A stretch of 64,000 bases of DNA from contig CAIRZB010000100.1 in the NCBI GenBank assembly GCA_903882935.1, positions 124,001 to 188,000 of the forward strand. Reading direction: 5' to 3'. The stretch is from an uncultured Parafilimonas sp. (GTDB lineage Bacteria > Bacteroidota > Bacteroidia > Chitinophagales > Chitinophagaceae). The translations under genes and the position numbers were made by a program. Positions 18,270 to 26,738 of the stretch are shown here, piece after piece (positions within the stretch are counted from its first letter, which is position 1; every line of letters starts with the position of its first letter). A model generated the notes under the pieces. The model had not been told where the DNA came from and did not search any database. It saw only the letters and a program-made list of their open reading frames with translations.

Positions 18270-18767
18270 TTATTTTTTCTCCCACACTTGAAAACTGTAG
18301 GCATAGGCATGCTTTTCATCCACGGGAAAATCTTGGTTGGCAGTGAGTCCCCATTTTTTAGTGTCAATGTCAGGGAAAAATGTGTCGGCATCTTCAAATA
18401 CACCATGTACCCTGGTTATGTAAATCTTATCGGCAATGGGCATGGCCTCCCGGTAAATTTCGCCGCCGCCAAGTACCATCAGTTCCTTATAATCATTTTC
18501 TTGGGCCACAAAAATGGCGTCTTTTAGGCTTCCGACTAAAACTGCACCGGGTGCCTTAAATTCTTTTTGCCGGGTGATGACAATATTTACCCGCCCGTTC
18601 AATGGCTTGCTGTCCATAGACTCAAAGGACTTTCTGCCCATGGCCACGGGCATGGCCCAGGTGATATTTTTGAGGAACCGTAAATCGTTGGGCAGCGACC
18701 ACAACAATTTATTATCCTTGCCTATGGCATTATTTTCAGAGGCCGCTACTACTAAGGATATGATCAT
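18270..18767 (-). CDS. folA: Dihydrofolate reductase
   Basis: Reduces dihydrofolate to tetrahydrofolate with NADPH, regenerating the cofactor used up by thymidylate synthase, whose gene lies about 200 bases upstream on the same strand. Start at 18767 (MIISLVVAASENNAIGKDNK) gives the standard N-terminus; nine upstream codons are open but not family-like. Motifs: LLWSLPNDLRFLK with the active-site acid Asp, VAMGRKSFESM for NADPH, and ELMVLGGGEIYREAM. Length about 165 is normal. Confidence 0.96.
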   Translation of the reverse strand: MIISLVVAASENNAIGKDNKLLWSLPNDLRFLKNITWAMPVAMGRKSFESMDSKPLNGRVNIVITRQKEFKAPGAVLVGSLKDAIFVAQENDYKELMVLGGGEIYREAMPIADKIYITRVHGVFEDADTFFPDIDTKKWGLTANQDFPVDEKHAYAYSFQVWEKK

Positions 18768-18869
18768 AACAGAAGTTTGTGGTTTGTGGAACATTGAACG
18801 CTGATTGAATGGATTTTTAAGGTTAACGCAGATAAAAAACTATCCTTACGTCCAAACAATCCATCCTAT

Positions 18870-18972
18870 CAGTTTATGGTTTCCAGTTCTTTAATCGCGT
18901 TAGTTGGCTATCCATTGCATTGTAGTATAAACGCACCAAATAACTGTACACTACAAACGGTAAACTATAAAC
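18870..18972. repeat. Pair of heptamer arrays between folA and thyA
   Basis: Three units of CAGTTTA/TGGTTTC type at 18870-18890 and five units of CTATAAA/CTACAAA type at 18938-18972, in inverted orientation to each other. The second ends four bases before the thyA stop codon. Confidence 0.6.
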
Positions 18973-18976
18973 TTTC

Positions 18977-19771
18977 TTACACGGCCACCGGTGCCTTTAT
19001 GGCCGGGTGGTATTGGTAATTTTCCAACGTAAAGTCCTCAAAAGTAAAGCTGAAAATATCTTTTACATCTGGGTTTAGCCGCATGGTGGGCAAGGGGTAA
19101 GGCGTGCGGCTCAATTGCAATTTAGCTTGTTCAACATGGTTGTTGTAGAGGTGCACATCGCCAAACGTGTGCACAAAGTCGCCCGGCTGTAGGCCGCAAA
19201 CTTGGGCTACCATCATGGTTAGCAGTGCATACGACGCAATGTTGAAAGGCACGCCCAAAAACACATCAGCACTGCGCTGGTACAACTGGCAGCTAAGTTT
19301 GCCATTTGCCACATAAAACTGAAAGAGGGCATGGCAGGGCATCAAAGCCATTTCTGGCAGTTCGGCCACATTCCAGGCGCTTACTATTATGCGGCGGCTG
19401 TCTGGATTGTTTTTTATCTGCTGTATGGCATCGCTAATCTGGTCAATCGTTTGGCCGTTTGCCCCTTCCCAACTGCGCCACTGTTTGCCATACACCGGGC
19501 CAAGCTCGCCGTTTTCATCAGCCCACTCATCCCAAATGCTAACACCGTGCGCTTTTAGGTATTTAATATTGGTTTCACCTCGCAAAAACCAGAGCAGTTC
19601 GTAAAATATAGATTTAGTATGCAGCTTTTTTGTTGTTGTTAACGGGAACCCTTCACTTAAATCAAATCTCATTTGATAACCAAAACAGCTTAGCGTACCA
19701 GTTCCTGTGCGGTCATTTTTTTGAGTGCCGTGGTTAAAAATATAGTTTACTAATTTTTGATATTGCTCCAT
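18977..19771 (-). CDS. thyA: Thymidylate synthase
   Basis: Methylates dUMP to dTMP using methylene-tetrahydrofolate. The 264-residue protein has the family length and motifs: [20 protein letters not shown] near the N-terminus, [13 protein letters not shown], the catalytic cysteine in [11 protein letters not shown], and [20 protein letters not shown]. Paired with folA downstream in a functional unit (folate cycle). A heptamer array abuts its stop codon. Confidence 0.97.
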   Translation of the reverse strand: MEQYQKLVNYIFNHGTQKNDRTGTGTLSCFGYQMRFDLSEGFPLTTTKKLHTKSIFYELLWFLRGETNIKYLKAHGVSIWDEWADENGELGPVYGKQWRSWEGANGQTIDQISDAIQQIKNNPDSRRIIVSAWNVAELPEMALMPCHALFQFYVANGKLSCQLYQRSADVFLGVPFNIASYALLTMMVAQVCGLQPGDFVHTFGDVHLYNNHVEQAKLQLSRTPYPLPTMRLNPDVKDIFSFTFEDFTLENYQYHPAIKAPVAV

Positions 19772-19872
19772 TTTGCAATTTTAAATTAAAGTATTATTTT
19801 CATAAAAGTAAAATTATTCGCTGTAAAGTCAATTGCTATACCCTACAATCAACTTATATAGAAAATTCTTAC

Positions 19873-20934
19873 ATGGACGATAGTAAAGAGTTTGAAATAA
19901 AAATATTCCCTGAATGGAAAGAAGCTTTTTTCAAGGAGATAGAAGAACCTGATCAAGCAGCTTTATTATCCTATTTTAGAAACTTAATCTTGGAACTAAA
20001 GTACTCTGAGGTAATATCCGCAATCATTTCCCTACAAAAGCTTCCATTATTAAGTCCAACAATGGAGGCTATAAAGCTTGAATGGTGGTGCGAATATCTT
20101 AAAGAAAACATGTTCAAAACAGACGATGGTAGAATTGAGTTATATGATTTTAAAGGCACGTTAAGCAACTTCGAGTCTATTGATGATGTCTATTTTCGTT
20201 TCATACATCCGCAGAATGAAATAATTTGGACTCCCTATTACAATGTTTTCACTAAAATTTTTGTTATTTGGTGCACTGAAACTATTATAAAGGGACTAAA
20301 AGACGTGCCAATCGAAAAAAGGATAGATTTTATCAACAAGTCTACATTAAAAATACAAAAGGAGCAAGCACTTGAAGAATATATAAAAAACGAACTTAAC
20401 GAACATCTGATTTATTATAGAAAAATCCTACAGTCTGTTTTAGCCGAGGTGATAAAAGACAGAGAAATCTATGAAAATGAAAAAGTATTTTCATCTCTCA
20501 CGGAAAATGAAAAACTCCCAAATTTGTTACAATTCCTTTTCAAACAGGACTTGGAAGGTTTCTTTAAGACTATTAAAATCATCTACGCTTCCATACCTTA
20601 TATTCTTTTCTCTACTGAAGAATCATATTTCCATTCGATATTTCATGTAATATTAATTCTAATTGCGTCATCAGTAAAATCAGAAGAACCTACTAATTTA
20701 GGTAGAATTGATACCTGTGTTGAACTGGACAAATATATTTATATTTTTGAGTTTAAAGTCACGAACGCCATAACAGCACTTAAGCAGATTCATGAAAAAA
20801 AGTATTACGAGAAGTACTTATTAACAAACAAAAAAATATTTCTTGTTGGCGTTAGCTTTGATTATAAAATAAAAAATATTAAAGAATGGATTGTCGAAGA
20901 ATACACTTCTTCATGGACAAGTTTTCCACTTTGA
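19873..20934 (+). CDS. Lone PD-(D/E)XK nuclease superfamily protein
   Basis: 353 residues, AT-rich relative to its neighbours. The C-terminal third carries a nuclease-like core: Asp280 in GRIDTCVEL, then Glu293 and Lys295 in FEFKV, followed by ALKQIHEKKYYEKYL and KKIFLVGVSFD. This arrangement matches the PDDEXK_9 domain that normally follows an AAA-ATPase-like domain. Here the N-terminal 230 residues lack Walker motifs and are not recognised. It could be a nuclease effector of a defence or mobile module, or a decayed relative. No partner gene is adjacent. Biased composition suggests horizontal acquisition. Confidence 0.65.
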   Translation: MDDSKEFEIKIFPEWKEAFFKEIEEPDQAALLSYFRNLILELKYSEVISAIISLQKLPLLSPTMEAIKLEWWCEYLKENMFKTDDGRIELYDFKGTLSNFESIDDVYFRFIHPQNEIIWTPYYNVFTKIFVIWCTETIIKGLKDVPIEKRIDFINKSTLKIQKEQALEEYIKNELNEHLIYYRKILQSVLAEVIKDREIYENEKVFSSLTENEKLPNLLQFLFKQDLEGFFKTIKIIYASIPYILFSTEESYFHSIFHVILILIASSVKSEEPTNLGRIDTCVELDKYIYIFEFKVTNAITALKQIHEKKYYEKYLLTNKKIFLVGVSFDYKIKNIKEWIVEEYTSSWTSFPL

Positions 20935-21039
20935 AAACTGAATAACAAATTCTGTCGAGAAATATCAAAGAACTTTTATTTATAAAAACATCAATTTTAC
21001 AAAATTGGCTTTCTAAATACAACCAATTCACCCCTGCTC

Positions 21040-22227
21040 CTACCCCACCTTCCTTCTCTTCAACTCCTTGTTAATCAACGTCAATTCGCGGCCGGTTTGT
21101 CCGCTCACGCTGCTGTTTTCCTGTGCACGGCGCATTAGGTATGGTATAACCTCCCTTATAGGGCCAAACGGCAGGTACTTGCTAACAGAGTAACCTGCTT
21201 TTGCCAAGTTAAAAGTTATATTGTCGCTCATGCCGTACAATTGGGAAAAATGCACGTGCGGGTGGTTATGGGGTATCCCTTTCGTATCCAACAGTTCGGC
21301 GGCAAAAAGATTACTGTACTCGTTGTGGGATGCCACGATAAAAGCGGTGGTATCTATATTATCAACACAAAAGTTTATGGCGGCATTATAATCCCCGTCG
21401 GCAAACGATTTGTTTTGCTGTATGGGGCTGTCGTAGTTCATTAGCATGGCACGGTCGCGCTCTTTTTCCATATAGGCACCACGCACCAGTTTAACGGCCA
21501 ATATAAAATCGTCTTTCCGGGCTATTTGGTGGCTTAGTTTCAAAAAACGCAGCCGGTCGTGTCGGTACAATTGTATCGTGTTGTAAACAATGGGGGTCTC
21601 TTTATTAAAAATCTCCATCATTTCAATGGCCAGCCTGTCAACTGGGTCCTGTATCCAGCTTTCTTCGGCATCCACCAGCACCCCTATCCCCTTTTCTGCG
21701 GCGGCCGCACAAATACGGAACATCCTTTCCCGTACGCGCTCCCATTCGGCTTGCTCATCCTCATGGTCGTGTATGCCACTGCGCAGCCTTGGCGCATCAT
21801 TTAAGGTATTCAATAGCCCCACACGGGCTATACCGGTAACTTTTATGCTAATAAAAGGTATGTTAGTTTGGGTAGCCGCATAGTTTATTACTTTAATAAA
21901 CTCATCGGCAGTTTTGTCAAAGTTTTCCTCTCCCTCTTTGCCTTCCACCCCATAGTCTAATATTACCTGCACACCGTAGCCGCTTAGCAGCTTGCCTGCC
22001 TCGGCGGTTTGCTCCAAGGTTTCCCCACCCACAAACTGTTTAAAAATGGTGGCACGTATCATGCCATGTACAGGCAACCCCGTTTTCATTAAAAAAGGGG
22101 TTATGCGAGTACCAACTGCCACAAACCAGCTATAATGCATGGTTTTTAGCAGCCAGCGGGCATGTTTAAGCTCTGAATCTTTCTTATAAGCGAACGCGAC
22201 CTCGGTGTTATCAAACGACAATTCCAT
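21040..22227 (-). CDS. Proline dehydrogenase
   Basis: FAD-dependent oxidation of proline to pyrroline-5-carboxylate, first step of proline catabolism. The start is placed at 22227 (MELSFDNTEVAF); 33 further codons are open upstream but are not family-like. The TIM-barrel features are VQVILDYGVEGKEGEENFDKTA, FISIKVTGIAR, VLVDAEESWIQDPVDRL, LAVKLVRGAYMEKERDRA and FIVASHNEYS. The pyrroline-5-carboxylate dehydrogenase gene is not in the window. About 395 residues is typical of the monofunctional Bacteroidota form. Confidence 0.93.
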   Translation of the reverse strand: MELSFDNTEVAFAYKKDSELKHARWLLKTMHYSWFVAVGTRITPFLMKTGLPVHGMIRATIFKQFVGGETLEQTAEAGKLLSGYGVQVILDYGVEGKEGEENFDKTADEFIKVINYAATQTNIPFISIKVTGIARVGLLNTLNDAPRLRSGIHDHEDEQAEWERVRERMFRICAAAAEKGIGVLVDAEESWIQDPVDRLAIEMMEIFNKETPIVYNTIQLYRHDRLRFLKLSHQIARKDDFILAVKLVRGAYMEKERDRAMLMNYDSPIQQNKSFADGDYNAAINFCVDNIDTTAFIVASHNEYSNLFAAELLDTKGIPHNHPHVHFSQLYGMSDNITFNLAKAGYSVSKYLPFGPIREVIPYLMRRAQENSSVSGQTGRELTLINKELKRRKVG

Positions 22228-22399
22228 AGTAAAAACTTTCCAACTGCGAATATCGGCACTGTTGGTATAAGTAAAAAAAGCTTTTTGGCAGGTCTGTGGA
22301 TAAAGCGGCAAAATGCCACCATCCAAGTGGCATATTTAACTGTTTAGAAAAAAGTTTGGCTTAATTATGCAAAACTTAACTTAGTAGCATCCGTAAGTT

Positions 22400-23014
22400 A
22401 TGTGTAGACTCATCATTTCAATTTCTATCGTTTTAACATCCTTATTATGCCGCTCGCAATCGAACCCTGACAGTCTTTTTATTTTTGTTGGTAAGCAATT
22501 AAGGGTAAAAAAGATAAATATTAACCTGCAAAAGGATAATATTGGGTTCTACAATTATTATAGTGTCAGCTACCAGGTGCTACAAAATATTTACGGACAC
22601 TATGAAGGCAACAAAATAACATTTCAAGCATATGACCACGTAGGCAAACCCGATTTCCTAAAATTTAAGACAGTCCTGCTGTTTGTTTATAAACACAACG
22701 GAAAATTTTACCATATCAGGTTTCAATATTTTGATGTATATGAAACCAAAAACGGAAAATGGGCTGCGCCGGGCGACCCCTATTTTTTTGATGACAAATA
22801 CAGAACAGGTAATGTACAACCGGAAGCTATTGAGTTTAAAAAGCCTCTTACATTTAACGTTGGCAGACTTGACAGTGCAGAAATTAAACAAGTCTATCCG
22901 GCGCCCTATTTTACAATTAAGGAACATAAGGCCATCGCATTAATGGGTACTTATGCAGAAAGCTTATTTTTAGTAAAAAAAGAAGGGGAATTAAAGGCAA
23001 GGGGCTTTTTTTAA
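22400..23014 (+). CDS. Hypothetical exported protein
   Basis: 204 residues starting with a short signal peptide (IISISIVLTSLLCRSQSN). The rest is rich in Tyr, Phe, Lys and beta-prone segments (VYKHNGKFYHIRFQYFDVYE). No known domain recognised. Somewhat AT-rich. Transcribed divergently from proline dehydrogenase, alone. Confidence 0.6.
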   Translation: MCRLIISISIVLTSLLCRSQSNPDSLFIFVGKQLRVKKININLQKDNIGFYNYYSVSYQVLQNIYGHYEGNKITFQAYDHVGKPDFLKFKTVLLFVYKHNGKFYHIRFQYFDVYETKNGKWAAPGDPYFFDDKYRTGNVQPEAIEFKKPLTFNVGRLDSAEIKQVYPAPYFTIKEHKAIALMGTYAESLFLVKKEGELKARGFF

Positions 23015-23063
23015 ATTGCCGCCCCCGGCCTTATTAAAATGATTGCTTTATGGAAGGAAGATT

Positions 23064-23288
23064 CTACTGCTTTTTTGGCGGCAGGGCGAACGCTATAGCG
23101 TCATGCTCAAAATGGCCGTTGTGGGAGCCATCGCAAAAAGGTTTGTTTTTTGACAGGCCGCAGCGGCAAATGCCGATAATTTCTCTGCCTGCTAGGTCGT
23201 ACGGCGCACCGGTTTTGTCAACTATTTCAAAATCGCCCTCAATACGCAGTGAGCCGTTGCTGTTTACTTTAATTTTTGTGGTTGCCAT
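23064..23288 (-). CDS. CDGSH iron-sulfur domain protein
   Basis: Small 2Fe-2S protein of the mitoNEET type. The start is at 23288 (MATTKIKV); forty further open codons upstream are not family-like. The cluster motif is complete: CRCGLSKNKPFCDGSH, giving three Cys and one His ligands. About 74 residues, one motif. Proposed roles in the family are redox sensing or Fe-S transfer; the role here is unknown. It shares a strand with the inositol oxygenase gene upstream, 155 bases away. Confidence 0.93.
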   Translation of the reverse strand: MATTKIKVNSNGSLRIEGDFEIVDKTGAPYDLAGREIIGICRCGLSKNKPFCDGSHNGHFEHDAIAFALPPKKQ

Positions 23289-23386
23289 GTTAGTATAATA
23301 TATTAGCCCAAAAATAGGGTTGAAAACCGGATTTGCCGCCACTAAACTATCCACAGCCCGTTTACACCAACCCACCAAACACACAA

Positions 23387-23420
23387 AACCCCGCCATTGT
23401 GTTACCAAAAGCGGGGCTTT
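23387..23420 (-). terminator. Probable terminator of the inositol oxygenase gene
   Basis: GCCCCGC and GCGGGG arms (23411-23417 and 23388-23394) enclose a 16-base loop; on the minus strand TTTTG follows. It lies about 25 bases past the stop. Confidence 0.5.
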
Positions 23421-23443
23421 ATACTATTTACCTACAATGTTGT

Positions 23444-24325
23444 TTAAAACTTAATGGTAGAAGGTAGGTATTTCGCCACCAAGTCCTCATAATAGGGCCT
23501 TAATTCCTTCCAGTTGGGCGGTGTTGGGTTTTTAGAATATAGGTCGTAGGGGTTAAACAAATCAACCCATTTAAACATTTCATGGTCATGCGCGTTCATC
23601 AGGTGGCCGTATGCATGCTCCTTATGCTGTGGGTAAAAACTGTGGTAACGCAGCATATACAAGGCAGGTTCTGGCAAGTAATCTTTCATCATGTGGTACA
23701 CGTACTCATCGTGGCCCCAAGATAATTGCACTTTATCCAACCCGCAGTTGGGTTCGTACACGCCGTATTTGGTACTGTACACTTCGTTTGTATAGTCAGG
23801 GTTATTTACAAAGTACTCCGGGTAAACAATCTTGTCGCTGTATGCGCAGCCTACCGGGAAGGTATCGCCCACCACAGCCCATTGCGGTTCACCAAATAGG
23901 CAAAGCACCTTGCCCATGTCGTGAAACAAACCTGCCAAAACCATCCAATCAGGGTGGCCGTCGGCACGTATGGCCTCAGATGTTTGCAGTAAGTGCTGCA
24001 TTTGGTCAAGGTCGGTATCGGGGTCGGAGTCATCTACCAATTGGTTTAAAAACTGGAAGGCATCCCAAACGGACATTTCTTTTTTATCAAACTTCAAAAA
24101 ATCAGCTTTTTTCTGCACCACATAATCATAGGTTTGGTATGTGTGGTTTAAGCGGTAAAACTCCCGCACAGTATCGCGCACAGGTGCGTCATAGTTGCGG
24201 TATTCTTCCGTTTTTTTACCTTGGGCAATGCTTTCAGGGTCGGGGTAGCGTTTCAGCAAATCCTCTTCCCATTCATCCAAACTGGCTAAAGGCGCAGCTT
24301 CAACCTGGCTTAATATTGTACTCAT
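23444..24325 (-). CDS. Inositol oxygenase (MIOX family)
   Basis: Di-iron HD-fold oxygenase that cleaves myo-inositol to D-glucuronate. The 293-residue protein is close in length to animal and plant MIOX and shows the same order of features: RDTVREFYRLNHTYQTYDYV, the iron-binding HD pair in LAGLFHDMGK, then VGDTFPVGCAYSDKIVYPE, WGHDEYVYHMMKDYLP with a further His ligand, and MLRYHSFYPQHKEHAYGHLM. Glucuronate would then need isomerase or dehydrogenase steps not obvious nearby. Bacterial MIOX genes are known but uncommon. It stands alone. Confidence 0.93.
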   Translation of the reverse strand: MSTILSQVEAAPLASLDEWEEDLLKRYPDPESIAQGKKTEEYRNYDAPVRDTVREFYRLNHTYQTYDYVVQKKADFLKFDKKEMSVWDAFQFLNQLVDDSDPDTDLDQMQHLLQTSEAIRADGHPDWMVLAGLFHDMGKVLCLFGEPQWAVVGDTFPVGCAYSDKIVYPEYFVNNPDYTNEVYSTKYGVYEPNCGLDKVQLSWGHDEYVYHMMKDYLPEPALYMLRYHSFYPQHKEHAYGHLMNAHDHEMFKWVDLFNPYDLYSKNPTPPNWKELRPYYEDLVAKYLPSTIKF

Positions 24326-24496
24326 GGCTTGCGTTTTATACTTGTATAAATGTTTTGTAAAATTGGCAGCGTTGTTTTAGGCAGCAATCGCTTACACATT
24401 TTTGCGTATAACGTATGCAGGGTAAATATCAATACTTTTTTTAATACCTGGTAATACAAAGCCAATATTATTTACTAAACCGGTTTCGTAAAAGCC

Positions 24497-24529
24497 CCGG
24501 CAACGGCCTGCTACGGCCGTGCCGGAAGC
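24497..24529. repeat. GC-rich hairpin upstream of the mlaF-like gene
   Basis: CCGGCA and CGGCC blocks are mirrored around TGCTA with one bulged base, giving an 11-bp stem in otherwise AT-rich sequence about 65 bases before the ATG. No T-run. Could be a leader structure or a dispersed repeat. Confidence 0.35.
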
Positions 24530-24593
24530 AATTTTAATACCAGCCGGTAAACCTTAACCAACATGCGGCAATCTTAATTATCTTGCATCCGAA

Positions 24594-25403
24594 ATGATAG
24601 AAATACGCAACATCAAGAAAAACTTTGGCGAAAAAGTTGTTTTGGACGATATAAGCGCCGTAATGGCAACGGGCAAGTGTAACCTGATTATTGGTACCAG
24701 CGGCAGCGGCAAAACGGTGCTAACCAAATGCATGGTGGGCCTTTTTGAGCCTGACGCGGGCAATATTTTATTTGACGGACAGGATATGACGGCCATGCAG
24801 GAGGAAGACCGCAAAATGTTGCGCCAGCAAATTGGCATGCTTTTCCAGGGCTCGGCGCTTTTTGACTCAATGACCGTTGAGCAGAATGTGATGTTTCCGC
24901 TAGACATGTTTTCGACCATGACCCTGGCGGAACGCAAAAAAAGGGCAGACGAAGTGTTGGAGCGGGTAAATTTAAAGGATGCCCATAAAAAATACCCGGC
25001 CGAAATAAGTGGCGGTATGCGCAAAAGGGTAGGCATTGCCCGGGCGATAGTGCTTAACCCCAAATACCTTTTTTGTGATGAGCCGAATAGCGGGTTAGAC
25101 CCCCAAACATCGCTACTGATTGATAAATTAATTAAGGAAATAACCACCGACTATAATATTACCACCATTGTTGTTACCCACGACATGAATAGCGTGATGG
25201 AAATTGGCGACAACATTGTGTATTTATACCAAGGCAAAAAGGAGTGGGAAGGGAATAACAAAGAAATAATATTCAATAAAAACGAGCGTTTGAACGGCTT
25301 TATCTTCGCCTCCGACTTTTTGCAGGATGCCAAAGACATGCGGATGCTGGAGATGAAAGGCAAAATATCCAACGACCGCAATATGGATGAGATGCTGAAG
25401 TAG
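24594..25403 (+). CDS. MlaF-like ABC transporter ATP-binding protein
   Basis: ATPase of the Mla-type phospholipid/lipid transport system. 269 residues with Walker A GTSGSGKTVL, Q-loop MLFQGSALFDSMTVEQNV (the LFQ-GALFD form typical of MlaF), signature ISGGMRKRVGIARA, Walker B YLFCDEPNSGLDPQT and H-loop VVTHDMNSV. The permease (MlaE) and MCE-domain (MlaD) genes that usually sit next to it are absent on both sides: inositol oxygenase is upstream on the other strand and sucD follows 240 bases downstream. The partner genes must be elsewhere if it is functional. Confidence 0.88.
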   Translation: MIEIRNIKKNFGEKVVLDDISAVMATGKCNLIIGTSGSGKTVLTKCMVGLFEPDAGNILFDGQDMTAMQEEDRKMLRQQIGMLFQGSALFDSMTVEQNVMFPLDMFSTMTLAERKKRADEVLERVNLKDAHKKYPAEISGGMRKRVGIARAIVLNPKYLFCDEPNSGLDPQTSLLIDKLIKEITTDYNITTIVVTHDMNSVMEIGDNIVYLYQGKKEWEGNNKEIIFNKNERLNGFIFASDFLQDAKDMRMLEMKGKISNDRNMDEMLK

Positions 25404-25613
25404 CACCACGGTTTTGCCTGATTTAATTGATTACGCTATTTACGAAGGGTAGGTAATTAGGTTTTATTGGGTTGTGTTTAATGGAAAACGAAAAAATGCA
25501 GTCAAATTCGCCAGTGCGGGTTTGACGAAAAAAAATCACGCTTTTTACTTGAAATCAGCACCATTAGATATGTCAGGACAAAATCGTGGTTAATGATATT
25601 AACTGTTTTCACC

Positions 25614-25621
25614 TATTTTTG
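25614..25621 (+). promoter_or_regulatory. Candidate -7 box of the sucD promoter
   Basis: TATTTTTG matches the Bacteroidota -7 consensus TAnnTTTG and lies 23 bases before the sucD ATG. A clear TTTG -33 box at the right distance is not visible. Confidence 0.4.
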
Positions 25622-25643
25622 CCCACAATTAAAAAAACGCTCC

Positions 25644-26516
25644 ATGTCAGTTTTAGTTAACAAAGATTCTAAAATAATCGTACAGGGTTTTACCGGTACA
25701 GAAGGCACTTTTCATGCCAGCCAGATGATTGAGTACGGCACTAATGTGGTAGGCGGCGTTACGCCGGGCAAAGGCGGCAGCACCCATTTGGACAGGCCCG
25801 TTTTTAACACCGTGGCCGACGCGGTAAAAACAACCGGTGCCAACGTGAGCATCATATTTGTACCGCCTGCATTTGCCGCAGATGCTATTATGGAATCGGC
25901 TGAGGCTGGCATTGCCTTGGTGGTTTGTATTACTGAAGGCATACCCGTGCAAGACATGGTGAAGGTTAAAAACTATTTGCAAGGCAAAACTACCCGTTTA
26001 ATAGGGCCCAACTGCCCCGGTGTTATTACCGCAGGCGAAGCCAAAGTGGGCATTATGCCCGGCTTTATATTTAAGGCTGGCACAATAGGCATTGTGTCAA
26101 AATCTGGCACGCTTACCTACGAAGCGGCTGACCAAACGGTAAAAGCTGGCTTGGGTATAACCACTGCGATTGGTATTGGCGGCGACCCCATCATCGGCAC
26201 CACCACCAAAGAAGCGGTTGAATTATTGATGAACGACCCTGCCACAGAAGGCATTATAATGATAGGTGAAATTGGCGGCGGCATGGAAGCAGAAGCAGCC
26301 CGCTGGATTAAGGAAAACAACCGCAAACCTGTGGTTGGCTTTATAGCAGGCCAAACAGCCCCCGCAGGCAGAAGGATGGGCCACGCGGGTGCCATCATTG
26401 GCGGTGCCGAAGACACAGCAGAAGCCAAAATGAAAATTATGGCCGAATGCGGCATACACGTGGTAGCCACCCCTGCCGAAATAGGCAGCACTATGGCAGC
26501 AGCGTTGAAAAAATAA
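25644..26516 (+). CDS. sucD: Succinyl-CoA ligase (ADP/GDP-forming) subunit alpha
   Basis: TCA-cycle enzyme subunit that carries the phospho-histidine. The start at 25644 ([10 protein letters not shown]) is the family-typical one; 17 open codons upstream are not. Motifs: [13 protein letters not shown] for CoA binding, [18 protein letters not shown], and the active-site histidine in [13 protein letters not shown]. About 290 residues as expected. The beta subunit gene (sucC) is not adjacent; unlinked sucC and sucD are usual in this phylum. Confidence 0.96.
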   Translation: MSVLVNKDSKIIVQGFTGTEGTFHASQMIEYGTNVVGGVTPGKGGSTHLDRPVFNTVADAVKTTGANVSIIFVPPAFAADAIMESAEAGIALVVCITEGIPVQDMVKVKNYLQGKTTRLIGPNCPGVITAGEAKVGIMPGFIFKAGTIGIVSKSGTLTYEAADQTVKAGLGITTAIGIGGDPIIGTTTKEAVELLMNDPATEGIIMIGEIGGGMEAEAARWIKENNRKPVVGFIAGQTAPAGRRMGHAGAIIGGAEDTAEAKMKIMAECGIHVVATPAEIGSTMAAALKK

Positions 26517-26597
26517 TTATTTGGATATAATTGACAGCATGAGGCATATTATTGCTACAAAGGATTTTTTAAAAAAAAGGAATATCCGAAGCAAAAA

Positions 26598-26684
26598 ATG
26601 ACCATTGTAAAATGGATGTTTGCCTTTTGGTTAGGCCAGATAACCGTGATAGCGGGCATACTGATGTATTTTTTAAGGAAGTGA
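26598..26684 (+). CDS. 28-residue single-helix membrane peptide
   Basis: An ATG at 26598 opens a 28-codon frame ending at TGA 26682-26684, directly before a strong terminator. The peptide has one hydrophobic helix with a charged end (FAFWLGQITVIAGILMYFLR then K). Its position between sucD and the terminator suggests it is the last gene of the transcript. Very short frames are easily accidental, so confidence is moderate. Confidence 0.45.
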   Translation: MTIVKWMFAFWLGQITVIAGILMYFLRK

Positions 26685-26703
26685 TTATTGTAACAATAAA
26701 TTA

Positions 26704-26738
26704 AAGCGATAGACTGAATGAGTCTATCGCTTTTTTAT
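26704..26738 (+). terminator. Strong terminator after sucD and the small membrane peptide
   Basis: Perfect 11-bp stem AGCGATAGACT / AGTCTATCGCT around GAATG, followed by six Ts. Confidence 0.92.

Noticed and set aside
25501-25526. Hairpin between the mlaF-like gene and sucD as a terminator
   Set aside because: The 11-base arms need two G-U pairs and no T-run follows on the plus strand.
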